Source: Rhizobium aethiopicum
GTDB lineage: Bacteria; Pseudomonadota; Alphaproteobacteria; Rhizobiales; Rhizobiaceae
Assembly: GCF_014197535.1 (NCBI RefSeq)
Contig: NZ_JACIFV010000025.1
Span: 33,228-97,227, forward strand
Length of the DNA: 64,000 nucleotides
Direction: 5' to 3'
Shown here: positions 10,815 to 19,792 of the stretch, in pieces
Position numbering within the stretch: position 1 is the stretch's first letter
How the letters are laid out: every line of letters begins with the position of its first letter
Notes under the pieces: model-generated
Seen by the model: only the letters and a program-made list of their open reading frames with translations
Told to the model about the DNA's origin: nothing
Database searches by the model: none
Program-made: the position numbers and the translations under genes

Positions 10815-12854
10815 ATGCATTTGTTTTCCCGCTTTCAGTTTCGCGACTGGCTGCTTGCCAATGATCCGGCGCTTTCGCGCCTGCGCATGGCCTCGCGGGT
10901 GACGCTGACCATCGTCCTCGTATTCCTGACCCTGCTCGCCATAAAGGCTTTCATCTTGCCGCTGCCGACGGCGGCCTTCGGCCTCGGTATCGTACTGTCG
11001 ATCGAAGGTGGGGTGGCGGTGCGCGACAAGGGTAATTCGCGCCAGCTGGTGACGCGGCTGGTCGGCTGTGCCGTAAGTCTTGTTGTCGTCGCCATTGCCG
11101 CAGGGCTCGAGGACCAGCGCGTTTTCTCCGACCTCGTTTTTCTCGTCATCATCCTGCTCGCATCGGCAGGCCGGGTGTTCGGGCCGCGCGGCTTTGCGAT
11201 CGGCATGTTCGCCTTCACCTCCTATTTTATGGGGGCCTATTTCCAGCCGCCGCTTGCCGAATTGGCTGAGGTGGCGATCGGGCCGGTCGTTTCCGTGCTT
11301 GTCGGCCATGTGGTAAGGGCGGTGCTTCTACCTGATGACTGGCGGCGCGATCTGCTACGCTCGCTCGAAAGTGTCAGCGGGCGGATCAATCAGATCCTCT
11401 TCAAGCTCGCAGCCCTTGCCGCCAGTGGCGATATCGGCGATGCCGACCAGCAGGAACTGCGCCAGCTGGAAGACCGGCTGAAGGAAGTGGTGCTGATGGC
11501 CGAGACCTTCATCCCGCGCCCGTCAGCGGGCGTCTTCGATGGCGCTTCCGATCCCGCTGCGGAGCTGGCGATCCGGCTCTTCGATGCGCATCTTGCCGCC
11601 GAAAGCGCTATCGTGCTGAGCTTCCAGAGCCCGCCGCCCTTTGCACTCGTTCACGCGGTGATCGAGGCGGATGCGGCAGAACTCAAAAGATATGAGGGAA
11701 TGACCGAGGCCATCAAGGATCAGCCGCAGGGCGAAACCATACGGGCGCTGCTTTGTCTGGGCGAAGCGCGGCGGCAACTGACCGAGACGATCAACACGGG
11801 ACAGGCCTCCGGTTTCTCCGGCATTGATGCGGCCAAGGACACAGCGCAAGCTCAGGCTATCGATTTTTCACTGACCAATCCGCTGCTGCGTTCAGCGCTG
11901 CAGATAACGCTCGCCTCGGCGATCGCCATGGGCTTCGGTCTGCTTTTGTCGCGGGATCGCTGGTTTTGGGCGGTGCTTGCCTCCTTTCTTGTCTTTACCA
12001 ACACCAATTCGCGCGGCGACACAGCCATGAAAGCGCTGTCGCGCTCGCTCGGCACAGTGTTCGGCATCGCCGTGGGCCTCGTCCTGGCCACGTTGATTTC
12101 CGGCGAGCCTGATATCGCTATCCCGGTCGTGGCCTTATGCATCTTTCTCGCCTTCTATTTCCTGCAGGTTTCGTACGCGACGATGACCTTCTTCATTTCG
12201 ATCGTGCTCTGTCTGGTCTACGGCATGACCGGCGTATTGACGCTCGATCTGCTCAAACTGCGCATCGGGGAGACGATGATCGGAGCTGCGGCCGGAACGG
12301 CAGTTGCTTTCGTCGTTTTCCCGGCCCGCACGCGTGGCGCGCTCGATACGGCGCTCGCCCGTTGGTTCCAGGCGCTGCGCGAGCTGCTTGGCGCAATCGG
12401 CGCGGGCAAGAGCGGTTTCGAATTGATCGCATTGTCGCAGATGATCGATTCCTGCTACCGCGACGTGACCGTGGCGGCCCGCCCGCTCGGCTCCTCCTGG
12501 TCGGTGGTGACGCGGCCCGGCCAGATACGCCAGACATTGGCGATCTTTCTTTCCTGCACCTATTGGGCGCGCGTCCTGGCGAGGAGCTATGAAGCACCGC
12601 CTGCCGACAGTGATCAGAAAGGGCTGATCGCGGCGGACCTGGCGCTGATCGCTGATGCGGCGCCACGCGGCTCTGCTTGTTTCTTCATCAAGCGCAAGGC
12701 GTCGCGAACGACGGGAAGGCATTTGCCGGTGTCGCGCGAGGGCGCCAGGGTGGGGCTCGAGATGATCGGTTCGGCGCTGGAGAGGCTCTATCCGCAGCCT
12801 GACGTCTTGCCGTTTGCGCCGGGCGAGGCTATTGCGCGCTCGAAACAGGGATAA
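10815..12854 (+). CDS. FUSC-family inner membrane protein (aromatic acid exporter-like)
   Basis: A 679-residue protein with two clusters of membrane helices (residues about 30-165 and 360-500) separated by and followed by cytosolic helical parts. This is the architecture of the fusaric acid resistance/AaeB/YccS family. Characteristic stretches include VFGPRGFAIGMFAFTSYFMGAYF, the repeated-half motif RDRWFWAVLASFLVFTNTNSRGD, and LGTVFGIAVGL. The ATG at 10815 (MHLFSRFQFRDWL) has GAGGGG before it; a longer frame from 10746 is less likely. The family exports aromatic acids or related toxic compounds, usually with a membrane fusion partner, and none is adjacent here. The substrate is unknown. Confidence 0.82.
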   Translation: MHLFSRFQFRDWLLANDPALSRLRMASRVTLTIVLVFLTLLAIKAFILPLPTAAFGLGIVLSIEGGVAVRDKGNSRQLVTRLVGCAVSLVVVAIAAGLEDQRVFSDLVFLVIILLASAGRVFGPRGFAIGMFAFTSYFMGAYFQPPLAELAEVAIGPVVSVLVGHVVRAVLLPDDWRRDLLRSLESVSGRINQILFKLAALAASGDIGDADQQELRQLEDRLKEVVLMAETFIPRPSAGVFDGASDPAAELAIRLFDAHLAAESAIVLSFQSPPPFALVHAVIEADAAELKRYEGMTEAIKDQPQGETIRALLCLGEARRQLTETINTGQASGFSGIDAAKDTAQAQAIDFSLTNPLLRSALQITLASAIAMGFGLLLSRDRWFWAVLASFLVFTNTNSRGDTAMKALSRSLGTVFGIAVGLVLATLISGEPDIAIPVVALCIFLAFYFLQVSYATMTFFISIVLCLVYGMTGVLTLDLLKLRIGETMIGAAAGTAVAFVVFPARTRGALDTALARWFQALRELLGAIGAGKSGFELIALSQMIDSCYRDVTVAARPLGSSWSVVTRPGQIRQTLAIFLSCTYWARVLARSYEAPPADSDQKGLIAADLALIADAAPRGSACFFIKRKASRTTGRHLPVSREGARVGLEMIGSALERLYPQPDVLPFAPGEAIARSKQG

Positions 12855-12858
12855 GAGC

Positions 12859-13689
12859 ATGGCAGGCACGAACAGCGAGCGTCAACTTTTGGCCGAGGGA
12901 CCGGCCATCATTTTGGTCGAGCCGCAGATGGGCGAAAATATCGGCATGGTGGCGCGCGCCATGGCGAACTTCGGCCTTGCGGAACTGCGCCTCGTCAATC
13001 CGCGCGACGGCTGGCCAAACGAGAAGGCGCAGGCGACTGCCTCCAAGGCCGATCACGTGATAGAAGCGACGAAGGTCTATGACACGCTGGAGCAAGCGAT
13101 CGCCGACCTCAATTTCGTGTATGCGACGACGGCGCGCAGCCGCGACAACTATAAGCCGGTGCGCTCCCCGGTCTTTGCCGCGCAAACGCTGCGCACAAGG
13201 TTCCGGGCAGGCGAGGCAACGGGCATTCTCTTCGGCCGTGAGCGCTGGGGCCTGACCAATGAGGAAGTCGCGCTGGCGGACGAGATCGTGACCTTTCCGG
13301 TCAATCCCGCCTTCGCCTCGCTGAATATTGCACAAGCCGTGCTTCTGATGTCCTATGAATGGATGAAGTCCGGCATGGAAGATTTGGAGGCCGTGCCGTT
13401 CCAGGCGCTCGAGCAGCGACCTTCCACAAAGGAGCAGCTCTTCGGTCTGTTCGACCAGCTGGAAGAAGCGCTCGATTCACGCAACTATTTCCATCCGCTC
13501 TCGAAAAAGCCGAAAATGGTCGACAACCTTCGCGCTGTTCTCTCCCGCCGGGCCTTCACGGAACAGGAAATCAGCGTGCTGCGCGGCGTCATCTCCTCCC
13601 TCGATCGCTTTTCGCGAAACAGTCCGCGTAAAGGCGGTTTCACCAGATCCGGCAAGGAAGCGCCAACCGATGACAGCGCCGACCAATGA
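12859..13689 (+). CDS. trmJ: tRNA (cytidine/uridine-2'-O-)-methyltransferase TrmJ-like
   Basis: A 276-residue SPOUT (SpoU) methyltransferase, expected to 2'-O-methylate position 32 of several tRNAs using S-adenosylmethionine. Motif 1 is PAIILVEPQMGENIGMVARAMANFGL with the conserved Asn/Arg region. The knotted SAM site is formed by GILFGRERWGLTNEEVALAD and FASLNIAQAVLLMSYEW. A C-terminal helical extension (about residues 170-276) is the TrmJ type. The start is ATG 12859. Its last 20 bases overlap murI, so the two are probably co-transcribed. Confidence 0.92.
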   Translation: MAGTNSERQLLAEGPAIILVEPQMGENIGMVARAMANFGLAELRLVNPRDGWPNEKAQATASKADHVIEATKVYDTLEQAIADLNFVYATTARSRDNYKPVRSPVFAAQTLRTRFRAGEATGILFGRERWGLTNEEVALADEIVTFPVNPAFASLNIAQAVLLMSYEWMKSGMEDLEAVPFQALEQRPSTKEQLFGLFDQLEEALDSRNYFHPLSKKPKMVDNLRAVLSRRAFTEQEISVLRGVISSLDRFSRNSPRKGGFTRSGKEAPTDDSADQ

Positions 13690-14470
13690 GCTGAAACCCG
13701 TCCTGGTCTTCGATTCAGGTATAGGCGGGCTGACCGTACTGCGCGAGGCGCGTGTGCTGATGCCGGAGCGCGGCTTCATCTATGTCGCTGATGATGCGGG
13801 CTTTCCCTATGGCGGCTGGGAGGAGCAGGCGCTGAAGGAGCGCATCATCGGGCTCTTCGGCAAGCTGCTTCAGGAGCACGATCCAGAAGTCTGCATCATC
13901 GCCTGCAACACCGCTTTCACGCTGGTTGGCGCCGACCTGCGCGCGGCCTTTCCCCAAATGACCTTCGTCGGCACAGTGCCAGCGATCAAACCGGCGGCGG
14001 AGCGCACGCGTTCGGGCCTGGTTTCGGTACTGGCGACGCCGGGGACGGTCAAGCGCGCCTATACGCGCGACCTCATCCAGTCCTTCGCACAGCAATGCCA
14101 CGTACGGCTTGTCGGCTCGGAAAACCTTGCGCGCATGGCCGAAGCCTATATTCGCGGCGACGCCGTCTCCGACGAGGCCGTGCTTGCCGAGATCGACCAG
14201 TGCTTCGTCGAGAAAGAGGGGCACAAGACCGATATCGTCGTGCTTGCCTGCACGCACTATCCGTTCATGGCCAACCTCTTCCGCCGTCTTGCGCCCTGGC
14301 CGGTCGACTGGCTCGATCCGGCCGAGGCAATCGCGCGGCGCGCACGCACGCTGATGCCGCTTATTGCCGATGCCGTGCATCCGGATAATTTCGACTTTTC
14401 AGTTTTCACGTCAGGCAAGCCCGATTTTGCCACGCGGCGGCTGATGCAGGGATTCGGCTTGAGGGCATGA
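13670..14470 (+). CDS. murI: Glutamate racemase
   Basis: MurI converts L- to D-glutamate for peptidoglycan synthesis. The 266-residue protein has the N-terminal FDSGIGGLTVLREA, the first catalytic cysteine in IIACNTAFT (about residue 80) and the second in VVLACTHYPFM (about residue 190). Both sit in the usual ACN / ACTHYP motifs. It starts inside the end of trmJ, which suggests translational coupling; the same trmJ-murI order occurs in other rhizobia. It is essential in most bacteria. Confidence 0.96.
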   Translation: MTAPTNELKPVLVFDSGIGGLTVLREARVLMPERGFIYVADDAGFPYGGWEEQALKERIIGLFGKLLQEHDPEVCIIACNTAFTLVGADLRAAFPQMTFVGTVPAIKPAAERTRSGLVSVLATPGTVKRAYTRDLIQSFAQQCHVRLVGSENLARMAEAYIRGDAVSDEAVLAEIDQCFVEKEGHKTDIVVLACTHYPFMANLFRRLAPWPVDWLDPAEAIARRARTLMPLIADAVHPDNFDFSVFTSGKPDFATRRLMQGFGLRA

Positions 14471-14598
14471 GCGGAATTGTCCTGTGGGTTGGCGAAATCC
14501 AGCCCTGAAATACTGTCCATTCTTTGATAGACGGGGCGTTGCCGTTTCGGAAGAATGGCACTTCATTCATGTGAGTCTCTTCGCCGCGAGGATCAGCA

Positions 14599-16110
14599 TT
14601 GCAGGTTGGCATCGATATGGGATTGGCGTCCGGCGCTCCGGCGACACTCGATATCGAGGAGTTGCTGGCGACCCGTCTGCTCGTGCAAGGCAATTCCGGC
14701 TCCGGCAAATCGCATCTCTTGCGCCGCCTGCTCGAGCAATCCGCCCAATGGGTGCAACAGGTCATCATCGATCCCGAGGGTGATTTCGTCACCCTTAGCG
14801 ACAGGTTCGGTCATGTCGTCGTCGACGGCGAGCGCACCGAGGCGGAACTGGCAGGCATCGCCAACCGCATCCGCCAGCATCGCGTTTCCTGCGTTCTGAC
14901 GCTCGAAGGTCTCGATATCGAGCAGCAGATGCGCGCTGCGGCCGCTTTCCTCAACGGCATGTTCGATGCCGATCGCGAATATTGGTATCCTGTCCTCGTG
15001 GTCGTCGACGAGGCGCAGATGTTTGCGCCGTCCGTCGGCGGAGACGTCTCGGAAGATGCGCGCAAGATGTCGCTCGGCGCGATGACCAACCTGATGTGCC
15101 GCGGCCGCAAGCGCGGTCTTGCCGGGGTGATCGCGACGCAGCGGCTCGCCAAGCTTGCCAAGAACGTCGCGGCCGAAGCCTCGAACTTCCTGATGGGCCG
15201 CACCTTCCTCGATATCGATATGGCCCGCGCCGCCGATCTGCTCGGCATGGACCGGCGCCAGGCGGAGATGTTCCGCGATCTCAAGCGCGGCAATTTTGTT
15301 GCCCTTGGGCCGGCCTTGTCGCGCCGGCCGCTGCCGATCCAGATCGGTGCGGTGGAGACCTCGGCGCGCTCCTCCAGCCCGAAGCTGATGCCGTTGCCGG
15401 ACGCGCCGCAGGACGTCGAGGACCTGATCTTCACGCCCGATCCGGAAGAGTTCCAGCGCCCGCTCGTGCGCCGCGCGCCGCCGGCGCCGCGACCGACGAC
15501 CGATATACTGGCCGAGCTCTCGCGCTCGACGCCGGCGGCATCCCCGGCTCCGGTCGAAGCGAGGGCGAGCCAGGCGGAGATCTCGCCAGAGGAGCGGGAG
15601 GAGCGTCTTGCCGGCGTGCTCGCCGAAATACTCGACGATCCCGCATCCGCCTTCCGCACCGATTCCGTGCTTTACCAGGATTTCCTCGTCCGGCTGCGCA
15701 TGCGCCGCGTGCCGGGTCCCCCCATCGCGCTGCCGGATTTCCGCCGGCGCGTGGCGATCTCGCGCTCCGGCGTCGATGCGGCAACAGCGGCGAGCGATGA
15801 GTGGGCGACGGCGCTGTCGCTGTCGGCAGGCGTCACCGACGACCTGCAGGGCGTCTTCCTGATGCTCGCCAAGGCAGCCGTCTGCGGCGAAGCGTGCCCG
15901 TCCGACGCGCGCATCGCCCGCGCCTACGGCACGCATTCCGCCCGGCGAGCCCGACGGCTGCTCGGCTATTTCGAGGAACAGGGCATCGTCGTCGTGCATA
16001 CGGATTTCTCCGGCAAGCGCATTGTGGCGTTCCCCGACATGAATTGTCAGACGGCGCCTGGCGACGCGAACGCGCCGGATACGGGCGATCAGCCTTTGGC
16101 TGCGGAATAG
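14599..16110 (+). CDS. HerA-like ATP-binding protein (DUF87-type)
   Basis: A 503-residue P-loop ATPase of the HerA/FtsK superfamily. Walker A is VQGNSGSGKSHLLRRLLE (about residues 31-48). A following strand-loop VIIDPEGDFVTL matches HerA-type domains. Walker B is PVLVVVDEAQMF, and an arginine-bearing sensor segment lies near RGRKRGLAGVIATQR. The C-terminal third (after about 290) is proline/alanine-rich and then helical, without a family I recognise. The chosen TTG start has GAGG before it; ATG 14617 is an alternative. HerA helicases usually partner NurA nucleases, but none is nearby, so a role in DNA end processing cannot be assumed. Confidence 0.78.
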   Translation: MQVGIDMGLASGAPATLDIEELLATRLLVQGNSGSGKSHLLRRLLEQSAQWVQQVIIDPEGDFVTLSDRFGHVVVDGERTEAELAGIANRIRQHRVSCVLTLEGLDIEQQMRAAAAFLNGMFDADREYWYPVLVVVDEAQMFAPSVGGDVSEDARKMSLGAMTNLMCRGRKRGLAGVIATQRLAKLAKNVAAEASNFLMGRTFLDIDMARAADLLGMDRRQAEMFRDLKRGNFVALGPALSRRPLPIQIGAVETSARSSSPKLMPLPDAPQDVEDLIFTPDPEEFQRPLVRRAPPAPRPTTDILAELSRSTPAASPAPVEARASQAEISPEEREERLAGVLAEILDDPASAFRTDSVLYQDFLVRLRMRRVPGPPIALPDFRRRVAISRSGVDAATAASDEWATALSLSAGVTDDLQGVFLMLAKAAVCGEACPSDARIARAYGTHSARRARRLLGYFEEQGIVVVHTDFSGKRIVAFPDMNCQTAPGDANAPDTGDQPLAAE

Positions 16111-16170
16111 TGGCGTTTTCAGGCTTTGGCACAGTTGACATTTTCATGACGGGCCTCTAAAGACCGCGCC

Positions 16171-16198
16171 AAGCACCGGGCAGCAATGTCCGGTGTTT
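16171..16198 (+). terminator. Possible terminator after the HerA-like gene
   Basis: A hairpin with stem CACCGG / CCGGTG and a ten-base loop, followed by TTTCATTT, about 60 bases after the stop codon. The stem is short, so this is tentative. The rest of 16111-16335 is the rpsD leader, with no further feature recognised. Confidence 0.4.
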
Positions 16199-16335
16199 CA
16201 TTTGACATGTCCCGTGGATCGTTTCTGTTCGCGTAACCGAAACATCCTGTCAGGCCTCGGCAGAGGTCAGAGGAGGGCGTGTTTCCTTCGCGCGGTTTGG
16301 CAACAAGCCGGCATAAACCTTTGAAAGGAAATACG

Positions 16336-16953
16336 ATGAGCAAGCGCGAATCGTCCAAATACAAAATTGACCGCCGTATGGGCGAAAACATCTGGGGCCG
16401 CCCGAAGTCCCCGGTGAACCGCCGCGAATACGGTCCGGGCCAGCACGGCCAGCGCCGCAAGGGCAAGCTTTCGGACTTCGGTGTGCAGCTGCGCGCCAAG
16501 CAGAAGCTCAAGGGTTACTACGGTGACCTGCGCGAAAAGCAGTTCCGCGCCATCTTCGCAGAAGCTTCCCGCCGCAAGGGCGACACCTCGGAAAACCTGA
16601 TCGGTCTGCTGGAATCGCGCCTCGACGCGATCGTCTATCGCGCCAAGTTCGTTCCGACGGTCTTTGCTGCCCGTCAGTTCGTCAACCATGGCCACGTGAC
16701 CGTCAACGGCGTGCGCGTTAACATCGGTTCCTATCGCTGCAAGGCCGGCGACGTCATCGAAGTTCGCGAAAAGTCGAAGCAGCTCGTGACTGTTCTGGAA
16801 GCCGTCAGCCTCGCCGAGCGCGACGTTCCCGACTATATCGAAGTCGATCACAACAAGATGGTCGCTACCTATGGCCGCGTTCCGACCCTCAGCGACGTTC
16901 CGTTCCCGGTCGTCATGGAACCGCATCTGGTCGTCGAATTCTATTCGCGTTAA
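16336..16953 (+). CDS. rpsD: 30S ribosomal protein S4
   Basis: S4 nucleates 30S assembly by binding 16S rRNA. It is 205 residues, the usual bacterial size. It begins MSKRESSKYKIDRRMGENIWGRPKSP and contains the S4 RNA-binding domain LESRLDAIVYRAKFVPTVFAARQFVNHGHVTVNGVRVN (about residues 92-130). It lacks the N-terminal zinc-binding cysteines of some S4 proteins, as is normal in alphaproteobacteria. The ATG at 16336 follows GAAAGGAAATACG; the frame from 16279 is longer but not S4-like. Monocistronic, as in other rhizobia, with a strong terminator. Confidence 0.99.
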   Translation: MSKRESSKYKIDRRMGENIWGRPKSPVNRREYGPGQHGQRRKGKLSDFGVQLRAKQKLKGYYGDLREKQFRAIFAEASRRKGDTSENLIGLLESRLDAIVYRAKFVPTVFAARQFVNHGHVTVNGVRVNIGSYRCKAGDVIEVREKSKQLVTVLEAVSLAERDVPDYIEVDHNKMVATYGRVPTLSDVPFPVVMEPHLVVEFYSR

Positions 16954-16980
16954 GAAAACCCAGGCGTTTCGCATATGGAA

Positions 16981-17006
16981 AAGCCGCTCTTTCGGGCGGC
17001 TTTTTT
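16981..17006 (+). terminator. Rho-independent terminator after rpsD
   Basis: Stem AAGCCGC / GCGGCTT with an eight-base loop, running directly into TTTTTT, 27 bases after the rpsD stop. Confidence 0.92.
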
Positions 17007-17024
17007 GTTATCCGGAGAGAAGCG

Positions 17025-17954
17025 ATGGCGGATTTGCAGGCGACCCTCGACAGTATCTACAGTGACATCCTGCCGCGTATCGGCGAGGGCAAGGTCGCCG
17101 ACTATATCCCCGAGCTTGCCAAGGTGGATCCGCGGCAGTTCGGCATGGCGATCGTCACCGTCGACGGCCAGGTCTTTCGTGTCGGCGATGCCGATATCGC
17201 CTTTTCGATCCAGAGCATATCCAAGGTCTTCACGCTGACCTTGGCACTCGGCAAGGTCGGCGAGGGACTGTGGAAGCGCGTCGGGCGCGAACCATCGGGA
17301 TCGGCCTTCAATTCGATCGTGCAGCTCGAACACGAGAGCGGCATTCCCCGCAATCCCTTCATCAATGCCGGCGCGATCGCCGTCACCGACGTCGTCATGG
17401 CCGGCCATGCGCCGCGCGAAGCGATCGGCGAGCTGCTCCGTTTCGTGCGTTATCTCGCCGATGACGAGTCGATCACCATTGACGACAAGGTGGCGCGTTC
17501 CGAGACGCAGACGGGATACCGCAATGTTGCGCTTGCCAATTTCATGCGCGCCTATCGCAATCTCGATCATCCCGTCGACCACGTGCTCGGCGTCTATTTC
17601 CATCAATGCGCGCTCGCGATGAGCTGCGAGCAGCTGGCCCGGGCCGGTCTGTTCCTGGCGGCGCGCGGCAGCAATCCGATGACCGGTCATTCCGTGGTCT
17701 CGCCGAAGCGGGCGCGGCGCATCAATGCGCTGATGCTGACCTGCGGCCATTACGACGGCTCGGGCGATTTTGCCTATCATGTCGGTCTGCCCGGCAAGAG
17801 CGGCGTCGGCGGTGGCATTTTTGCGGTGGCGCCCGGCATTGCCTCGATCGCGGTCTGGTCGCCGGGGCTGAACAAGGTCGGCAATTCGCAGCTTGGCGCC
17901 GTTGCGCTTGAGATGCTTGCGGCCCGCACCGGCTGGTCGGTTTTCGGCGATTGA
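17025..17954 (+). CDS. glsA: Glutaminase
   Basis: A 309-residue serine-dependent beta-lactamase-fold glutaminase that hydrolyses L-glutamine to glutamate and ammonia. The catalytic Ser-x-x-Lys is in FSIQSISKVFTL (about residues 62-73). Other family blocks are GREPSGSAFNSIVQLE, GIPRNPFINAGAIAVTD, the Tyr-containing segment near ETQTGYRNVALANFM, and the C-terminal KSGVGGGIFAVAPG loop. The ATG at 17025 has GGAGAGAAGCG before it. It stands alone between rpsD and ttcA. Confidence 0.95.
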   Translation: MADLQATLDSIYSDILPRIGEGKVADYIPELAKVDPRQFGMAIVTVDGQVFRVGDADIAFSIQSISKVFTLTLALGKVGEGLWKRVGREPSGSAFNSIVQLEHESGIPRNPFINAGAIAVTDVVMAGHAPREAIGELLRFVRYLADDESITIDDKVARSETQTGYRNVALANFMRAYRNLDHPVDHVLGVYFHQCALAMSCEQLARAGLFLAARGSNPMTGHSVVSPKRARRINALMLTCGHYDGSGDFAYHVGLPGKSGVGGGIFAVAPGIASIAVWSPGLNKVGNSQLGAVALEMLAARTGWSVFGD

Positions 17955-18010
17955 GGCTGTGTTGCCGAATGACTTTCTGCTAAGGCAGGCAGACCTTATA
18001 GGACGGAGCA

Positions 18011-18883
18011 ATGAATATCGCAGCCAACATCGCTGATGATCCGGAAACTGGCGAAATCGATGACAGCGCAGGCGCTGCACTCTTTGCCGATGCGCCGCGT
18101 TCGGTCTCCTTCAACAAGCTGCGCAAGCGCCTGCTTAGGCAAGTACGTCAGGCTTTCGATGACTTCGACATGCTGAAGGGGCAGAAGCGCTGGCTTGTCG
18201 GCCTTTCCGGCGGCAAGGATTCCTACGGTCTCTTGGCGCTGCTGCTTGATCTGAAATGGCGCGGGCTGCTGCCCGTCGAGCTCGTCGCCTGCAATCTCGA
18301 CCAGGGACAGCCGAACTTTCCAAAGCATGTGCTGCCGGACTATCTGGCGAAGATCGGCGTCCGGCATCGGATCGAATATCGCGACACCTATTCGATCGTG
18401 AAGGAGAAGGTCCCCGAAGGCGCCACCTATTGCTCGCTCTGTTCGCGGCTGCGGCGCGGCAATCTCTACCGCATCGCGCGGGAGGAGGGCTGCGACGCAC
18501 TGGTGCTCGGCCATCACCGTGAGGACATTCTCGAAACCTTCTTCATGAATTTCTTCCACGGCGGACGGCTTGCCTCGATGCCGGCAAAGCTTCTGAACGA
18601 CGAGGGCGACCTAATGGTGCTTCGGCCGCTCGCCTATGCCGCCGAGGACGATCTTGCCAGGTTTGCCGTCGCCATGCAGTTCCCGATCATTCCCTGCGAT
18701 CTCTGCGGCTCGCAGGATGGGATGCAGCGCAACGCGATGAAGGACATGCTCGCCGATATCGAACGGCGCATGCCTGGACGCAAAGACACGATGCTGCGGG
18801 CGCTTTCGCATGTGAACCCGTCGCATCTGCTCGATCCGAAACTCTTCGACTTTTCCAGCCTTGGTGTCACCGATCCTTCATGA
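18011..18883 (+). CDS. ttcA: tRNA 2-thiocytidine(32) synthetase TtcA
   Basis: TtcA makes 2-thiocytidine at position 32 of certain tRNAs with ATP and an iron-sulfur cluster. The 290-residue protein shows the PP-loop SGGKDSYGLLALL (about residues 63-75) and the paired Cys-x-x-Cys motifs CSLCSRLRRGNLY (about 142-154) and CDLCGSQDG (about 231-239). It also has the conserved LGHHREDILETFFMNFFHGG segment. Both CxxC motifs expected for cluster binding are intact. It lies upstream of two inositol-monophosphatase paralogues on the same strand. Confidence 0.95.
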   Translation: MNIAANIADDPETGEIDDSAGAALFADAPRSVSFNKLRKRLLRQVRQAFDDFDMLKGQKRWLVGLSGGKDSYGLLALLLDLKWRGLLPVELVACNLDQGQPNFPKHVLPDYLAKIGVRHRIEYRDTYSIVKEKVPEGATYCSLCSRLRRGNLYRIAREEGCDALVLGHHREDILETFFMNFFHGGRLASMPAKLLNDEGDLMVLRPLAYAAEDDLARFAVAMQFPIIPCDLCGSQDGMQRNAMKDMLADIERRMPGRKDTMLRALSHVNPSHLLDPKLFDFSSLGVTDPS

Positions 18884-18931
18884 AAGGCCGGCTAAGCAGG
18901 CTGGCTCTTTGCATGAAGGACAGCAATTCGC

Positions 18932-19759
18932 ATGACTATTTCAGATCAGGATATTCTCTTTCTCGGCGAATGTTTAAAAGACGCGGCGCGTGCGGAAATC
19001 ATGCCGCGTTTTCGCAACCTCGGCGACACGGATGTTTCGGAAAAAACCTCCGCAACCGATCTGGTGACGCAGGCGGATCTGCTGGCCGAACACCGGATCA
19101 CCGCGGCCCTGAAAGAGCGCTTTCCCTCGGCACTCGTCGTCGGCGAGGAAGCCTATGATGCGGATAAATCGGTGGTGCCGGCGCTTGCCGATGCCGAGCT
19201 TGCCTTTGTCATCGATCCTGTCGACGGCACGTTCAATTTCGCCGCCGGGCTTCCCGTTTTCGGAACGATGCTTGCGGTGACCGTCAGGGGCGAAACCGTC
19301 GCCGGCATCATTCACGATCCCGCTCTAGGCGACACGGTGACCGCGATCAGGGGGGCGGGCGCCTTTCTGATGCGCCGGGATGGACAATCGAGCAGGCTGA
19401 AGGTGGCTGAGCCTGCCGCCTTGAACCAGATGGTCGGCGGCATGTCGTGGGGCCATATGGAAGAACCCGATCGCTCGCGTATCTGCGCCAACATGGCAAA
19501 GGCGCGGATGACCTTCGCTTTCAACTGCTCGGCTTACGAATATTGGATGGTCGCGTCCGGCAAGATGCACTTCATCGGACATGCGAAGCTGATGCCCTGG
19601 GATCACCTGGCCGGCGTACTCGCGCACCAGGAGGCGGGCGGCCACACGGCGAAATTCGATGGCACGCCCTATCGTCCGGGCGAGACGACCGGCGGCATTA
19701 TCTCTGCGCCTGATAAGGAAAGCTGGCAGCTGGTTCGGCGCGAGATCGTCGGCATCTGA
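18932..19759 (+). CDS. Inositol monophosphatase family protein, first tandem copy
   Basis: A 275-residue Mg-dependent phosphatase of the IMPase superfamily. Metal ligands lie in GEEAYD (about residue 71), in the family signature VIDPVDGTFNFAAG (about 90-103) and in MPWDHLAG (about 213-220). The substrate could be inositol phosphate, histidinol phosphate, a nucleotide such as PAP, or a sugar phosphate, and sequence alone does not decide. It is followed after 33 bases by a close paralogue sharing the same three motifs, so the pair arose by tandem duplication. Confidence 0.88.
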   Translation: MTISDQDILFLGECLKDAARAEIMPRFRNLGDTDVSEKTSATDLVTQADLLAEHRITAALKERFPSALVVGEEAYDADKSVVPALADAELAFVIDPVDGTFNFAAGLPVFGTMLAVTVRGETVAGIIHDPALGDTVTAIRGAGAFLMRRDGQSSRLKVAEPAALNQMVGGMSWGHMEEPDRSRICANMAKARMTFAFNCSAYEYWMVASGKMHFIGHAKLMPWDHLAGVLAHQEAGGHTAKFDGTPYRPGETTGGIISAPDKESWQLVRREIVGI

Positions 19760-19792
19760 TTGAAGGCCTCGGCCGAAGTGAGAGGATTTGAT

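Noticed and set aside
14599..16110. HerA-based antiphage defence system
   Set aside because: No nuclease or SIR2/DUF4297 partner is adjacent, and the neighbours are housekeeping genes.
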